The notes under the pieces are model-generated. The model was not told the DNA's origin. It saw only the letters and a list, made by a program, of their open reading frames with translations, and searched no databases. A stretch of 64,000 nt of DNA, from NCBI RefSeq assembly GCF_017744045.1, contig NZ_JAGHRD010000003.1; one strand, 5' to 3'. Each line of letters opens with the position of its first letter. Positions within the stretch are counted from its first letter, which is position 1. Origin of the DNA: Pelagimonas sp017744045. Its GTDB lineage: Bacteria; Pseudomonadota; Alphaproteobacteria; Rhodobacterales; Rhodobacteraceae. The position numbers and the translations under genes were made by a program. Positions 60,697-64,000 of the stretch are shown piece after piece.

Positions 60697-60791
60697 GCGG
60701 CGCGCGCTACAGGCGTGTCCATGTGAAGGTCCCTCTATCTGGGGATTGCCTGTTTGATCGCCAGAAGCCACCTAATGTCGGGTCTGACAAA

Positions 60792-61004
60792 ATGACGGAC
60801 ACTCAGATTGAAACCCGCAAGAAATGCGTGGGCTGCCGCGAATTGATCGATGTCGAGGCTTCGATCTGCCCACATTGCGGGACCAGACAATCCCAAGTCA
60901 GCCGCAACCTGATCCGATTTACGGCACTGGCCGGGGCTTTGACCACAATCCTTTCGCTGGCAACGGCGGGGGTGGCCTTACTGCCCCAGGCGCTGTCGGT
61001 CTGA
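60792..61004 (+). CDS. Zinc-ribbon membrane protein, N-terminal part cut by a MITE-like element
   Basis: This 70-residue frame has a zinc ribbon, CVGCRELIDVEASICPHCG, and one membrane helix (ALAGALTTILSLATAGVALL). It ends LPQALSV at a TGA directly at the left end of the inserted element. The right part of what looks like the same gene resumes past 61270. I chose ATG 60792 over a longer frame for its fit to zinc-ribbon N-termini. Confidence 0.65.
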   Translation: MTDTQIETRKKCVGCRELIDVEASICPHCGTRQSQVSRNLIRFTALAGALTTILSLATAGVALLPQALSV

Positions 61005-61270
61005 GGCTCTGTTGACAAAATCCAGCCATCACCGGCGCGTGTCAGATTTTGCTGCTGACAAGCTGATTTGACCGCAGCGATCTGGGTGATCGGAAGGGCA
61101 AATCAGGGCGGTCAGAAGCAAAACCTGCCGCGTCGCGTGCGATTTCGTCAATTTTTGCCAGCGCGTCGTTGTTTCCGCTTCTAAGGGGGCCACCCTTCCT
61201 GCGCGCAAACGCCTAGCGCCGACAAAAATTGGTCTGAAACCGGTGGTGGCTGGATTTTGTCAACAGAGCC
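61005..61270. mobile_element. 266-bp MITE-like element with 31-bp terminal inverted repeats
   Basis: The left end GGCTCTGTTGACAAAATCCA (from 61005) continues GCCATCACCGG to 61035. The right end is its reverse complement with one mismatch (61240-61270). There is no transposase gene inside, so it depends on a related element. Removing it with one 2-bp target copy restores an open frame across the zinc-ribbon gene. The flanking 2-bp copies now read GA and TA. Confidence 0.8.
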
Positions 61271-61821
61271 TAGCCCCCAATGTCAGCGCCCGCCTGTATT
61301 CCAGTGTCAAAACCCAGCAGGGCCCGAATAAAGATGAATTTCTGCAGCTTGGCCTGTTGAACAACGGTAATGCCGACCTGTTTGTCGCCAAGCTGATCCT
61401 GCGCCCCACGGATCCGAAACTGGCCGAAGACAATCCGACAACTTATGTCCTTCGCCAAACCCTCCCCGCCAATGGCGTGATCGAGGAAAGCATCGCCCTG
61501 CGCCCCCTGCGCAAGGCGCGTGTCGGCACCGTCGCCATCGACAGTTTTGCCCGCCACAAGCAAGACCTCACCGAGGCAGGGCGCTATCGGCCCGGATGTT
61601 ATTTCATTGAACCCAATGATTTTGACGAGGCCGATACCCCGCCCCTGCCCCAATTTGCTATTGCCGAGGCGGTCACGCCACTTGAGGCCTATATCACCTT
61701 CAGCACCCCTAAAACCCGCGGCCGCGCCGAGGAATTGCTGGTGGCCAAAGGCCTGACCGGAACGCTGCTATTCCGCACGGTTTGCGCAAAAACAGATCCC
61801 CCAAAGGACCGTTTGGAATAG
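61243..61821 (+). CDS. Detached C-terminal domain of the MITE-split zinc-ribbon gene
   Basis: The frame opens with GTG 61243 inside the right end of the element. The protein-like text starts at LAPNVSARLYSSVKTQ. It encodes a soluble domain of about 183 residues with ADLFVAKLILRPTDP and FARHKQDLTEAGRYRPGCYF. Joined to the 70-residue upstream part it would give one protein of about 253 residues: zinc ribbon, helix, exported domain. It is probably not made in its original form. No family is recognised. Confidence 0.55.
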   Translation: MVAGFCQQSLAPNVSARLYSSVKTQQGPNKDEFLQLGLLNNGNADLFVAKLILRPTDPKLAEDNPTTYVLRQTLPANGVIEESIALRPLRKARVGTVAIDSFARHKQDLTEAGRYRPGCYFIEPNDFDEADTPPLPQFAIAEAVTPLEAYITFSTPKTRGRAEELLVAKGLTGTLLFRTVCAKTDPPKDRLE

Positions 61822-62066
61822 GCAGCACAGCCCAGTTTCCCGCCCTCAAACCACCAAAGACAACAACTAAGGCGCGCAGCCAAAACCCAGACCGCCTGCC
61901 CCAAGCTTAAGCGCACTGACCTACATTGGAGATCCCGAGCCCCAAAGGCTTCTTTGGGCCAAAAATATCCCGGGGAGTCCCGAGCTTGCTCGGGACGGGG
62001 CAGCGCCCCTAACATTTAGCTCGCGGCTCCTCAAAACGCTCCGACAAAAACGCCCTACATGCTAAC
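61822..62066. repeat. Intergenic gap with a relative of the 19175 repeat
   Basis: GGCTTCTTTGGGCCAAAAAT (from 61947), then a CCCGGGG block and a perfect stem GTCCCGAGC-TT-GCTCGGGAC (61977-61996), match the layout of the block at 19175: CTTCTT-GG-CCAAA then a GC-rich hairpin. It lies between convergent genes and likely helps end transcription. Confidence 0.5.
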
Positions 62067-64000
62067 CTAATACACCCGGCTCCCGATCAGATCGCCAATA
62101 TGCTCCGGCAGGTCCTTCCACTTGGTCACCTCGCGCACGCGCGGGCCAAAGACGTGACGGGCCCGGTACGTCACAAGATCCGGGAACAGCCGCACCAGAC
62201 GCGCCCGCCCCTCCCGGCCCAGCGTCGACACCGCCATACGCCCGGGGTAAAAGCTTTCGGCGGGCATGCCATTGGCAAACAGGATCTCATGGCGCTCCAG
62301 CATCAGATGGAAATAGCTCACCTGCCGCTTGCCCAGCATCACCCGCGCCTGCCCGCCTTCCATCCGCGCCAAATGCCCCGCCTTGATCAAAGCCCGCGTC
62401 CCACCGCGCCCCGGCAGCAACAGGCAATGTTGCGGTGACACGATCAGCGGCACCTCGCCCCCCGTCAATTTCGGAGAAATCCAGACCGGTCGGCTCTGCG
62501 CCTCTTTCCTCAACCGGCTGAACGGCACATCTGACCGCTCGACATTCACAATCTCGCACAGACCGCGATCCATCGTCTGCACCAAATCCCCCGGACGCAG
62601 CTCTTCGATCGCCACCTCCCCCTCAGCGCAGCGGATCATCGTGCCCTTGGCAAAGCAGATCACCCCGGTGTTTTCCACCGTGAACGACGACCCATCCGCC
62701 GACGCCCCGGTAAAGCTCAGACCGTCGCCCACCGCGAACTGCGTGTTGTCCGAATAATCGACTCCATCCACCCCGTCATTGGACTGGTTCAGGACGCCGT
62801 CATCGGCCAAATCCGCATGCAGCTCCCAGATATCATCGTAAAACCCGCTCAGGTCGATGAAATCATTGTTGCTGCTATCCCCGTCGCTCAGAGACCCGGA
62901 ATTGCCAAAGTTGAAATCGGTGATCGTGTCGGCCCCGTCACCGACACTGTAGTTAAACGTATCGTCGCCATCGCCCCCCGTGAGCGAGTCATTGCCCTGC
63001 CCGCCGGTCAGGCTGTCATCCCCGGCCAAAGCCGAAATCGTGTCATGGCCGGTGCCGCCGATCAGCGTGTCCCCCTGATAGAGCCCGCCCGTATCATCCG
63101 CCCCTGTGATCGAATCGTCACCGCTGCCGCCATCGACGTAATCACCAACCCCGGATACTGTGCCGGTGCTGCCTTCAACCGTGTTGATGGTGTCATTGCC
63201 CGCACCACCATAGACCGTGTCGCCCAGCCCGTCATTGGCAAACCCGGACGAGATCAGATCATCGCCATCCCCGCCATAGATCAGATCATCCGCCCCGCCC
63301 GAGCTGATCGTATCATGGCCCGTGCCGCCATAGATCGTATCAACATTGGAATTGCCAACACTGTCGACACCCCAGGTCTCGATCATATCATCGCCGCCGC
63401 CCGCGTCGATATAAAGATCCGTCGCCCCCATGCTGGCATTCAGCGTGGCGTCCACCGTGTCATTCTGACCGGTCAGGATCAGGCTTTCGATCTGACTGAA
63501 TGAAATCGTATCCGCGCCGTTGGTGATGATCCCGGTCTCATGCCCGGTGAAGTCCACCGAGACCGCGCCACTCAGCGCGCTGAGGTCGATGGTGTCATTA
63601 TCCGTCGCGCCGCCTTCGCCACCGATAATGGTGACACCGGCATAACTGCCGCCGCCTGAATCGTATAAAAGGAACGTGTCGCTGTCATCACCGCCATCCA
63701 TCGTGGCGGCCCCGGTCCAACTGCTCAGCGTGTCATCACCCGCGCCGCCCAAAAGCGAATCCGCCCCATCGCCGCCAGCAATCACATCATCGCCAAGCCC
63801 GCCCGAAATCGTATCCGCGCCGCTGGAATTTGAGGCATCCGCCGCGCCCCAAATCTGGCTGCCGCCAATATCTGCGCTTGTCTCGGCAGACCAAGCCAGG
63901 GGCAGGCTGGCAGGGTCCGTGCTCCAGACCTCGCCGGACCCTTCATAGGCATAGACCGTGCCATCTTCGCCCAGGGATAGTCCAAAGACATCCGTGTCCC
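62067..64000 (-). CDS. RTX-Hint protein, 5' end outside the window
   Basis: The frame stays open to the window edge, so at least 644 residues are encoded and the N-terminus is missing. The visible part starts DTDVFGLSLGEDGTVYAYEG, then RTX repeats, then the linker NDFIDLSGFYDDI and a Hint domain of exactly 196 residues from the cysteine in GVICFAKGT. The Hint blocks are VSPQHCLLL and RHEILFANGMPAES. It is a paralogue of the protein at 23454-25712. A GTG at 63785 is not the true start, because coherent protein text continues upstream. Confidence 0.85.
   Translation of the reverse strand, partial: DTDVFGLSLGEDGTVYAYEGSGEVWSTDPASLPLAWSAETSADIGGSQIWGAADASNSSGADTISGGLGDDVIAGGDGADSLLGGAGDDTLSSWTGAATMDGGDDSDTFLLYDSGGGSYAGVTIIGGEGGATDNDTIDLSALSGAVSVDFTGHETGIITNGADTISFSQIESLILTGQNDTVDATLNASMGATDLYIDAGGGDDMIETWGVDSVGNSNVDTIYGGTGHDTISSGGADDLIYGGDGDDLISSGFANDGLGDTVYGGAGNDTINTVEGSTGTVSGVGDYVDGGSGDDSITGADDTGGLYQGDTLIGGTGHDTISALAGDDSLTGGQGNDSLTGGDGDDTFNYSVGDGADTITDFNFGNSGSLSDGDSSNNDFIDLSGFYDDIWELHADLADDGVLNQSNDGVDGVDYSDNTQFAVGDGLSFTGASADGSSFTVENTGVICFAKGTMIRCAEGEVAIEELRPGDLVQTMDRGLCEIVNVERSDVPFSRLRKEAQSRPVWISPKLTGGEVPLIVSPQHCLLLPGRGGTRALIKAGHLARMEGGQARVMLGKRQVSYFHLMLERHEILFANGMPAESFYPGRMAVSTLGREGRARLVRLFPDLVTYRARHVFGPRVREVTKWKDLPEHIGDLIGSRVY

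Overview
The window reads as about 60% GC chromosomal DNA from a marine Rhodobacterales (Roseobacter-group) alphaproteobacterium. The grounds are protein flavour and gene content: a DUF6324-like small protein, MmcB, DUF1127, several GcvA-type LysR regulators, RTX-Hint proteins, a TRAP transporter, and a tRNA-His with A73 and no encoded G-1. No rRNA, CRISPR array, prophage or plasmid replication gene is visible. Most of the window is a string of small catabolic operons, each paired with its own transporter and/or regulator.

Region 1 (1-1907) is the end of an iron/cobalamin-type FecCD-E importer. Region 2 (1888-12527) is a LuxR-type regulator facing an operon for a partial serine cycle: class V aminotransferase, malate-CoA ligase (mtkA, mtkB), hydroxypyruvate reductase and malyl-CoA lyase. 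An acetolactate-synthase-like ThDP enzyme follows, then a LysR gene divergent from an Lrp-racemase pair. Region 3 (12648-16711) has a YkuD-like secreted enzyme and a periplasmic redox operon: Cys/Met/His-rich small protein, cytochrome c, cytochrome c', multicopper oxidase, cytochrome c. Region 4 (16829-23298, mostly minus strand) is a PotABCD-like importer operon ending in a hydantoin/Asp-Glu racemase, divergent from a GntR-GNAT pair.

Region 5 holds an RTX-Hint protein (23454-25712), then a LysR regulator, a DUF1445 protein (D-glutamate cyclase family), a TRAP transporter and a fused 5-oxoprolinase/hydantoinase (26125-34463). Together these look like an uptake and breakdown route for D-glutamate, 5-oxoproline or a hydantoin. 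Region 6 (34650-44039) is a minus-strand operon for a carbohydrate/polyol ABC importer with two ATPases and a 62-residue membrane protein, a fused dihydroxyacetone kinase and a divergent FBPase-like protein. It faces a LacI gene, with a striking twin operator in between. An IS110-family element sits just behind lacI, and a decayed copy of the operator lies beyond it.

Region 7 (45183-57309) is housekeeping and small genes: tRNA-His, GNATs, mmcB, a coiled-coil membrane protein with a ClpP-like partner, a DUF4437-ArsR-SRPBCC operon, a hairpin-rich convergent gap, BAX-inhibitor-1 family protein, a cobalamin riboswitch ahead of a cysteine-rich metal-binding protein, and rpmG. Region 8 (57418-64000) has a non-pyrrolysine MttB homologue, an RTX protein, a zinc-ribbon membrane gene split by a 266-bp MITE-like element, and a second RTX-Hint protein running off the window.

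I see no clearly unprecedented system. The best candidates for follow-up are the LacI twin operator and its decayed copy, the D-glutamate/5-oxoproline locus, the FBPase-like protein with replaced active-site residues, the serine-cycle operon with its ThDP enzyme, the MITE-split gene, and the dispersed hairpin repeat with a compensatory base change.
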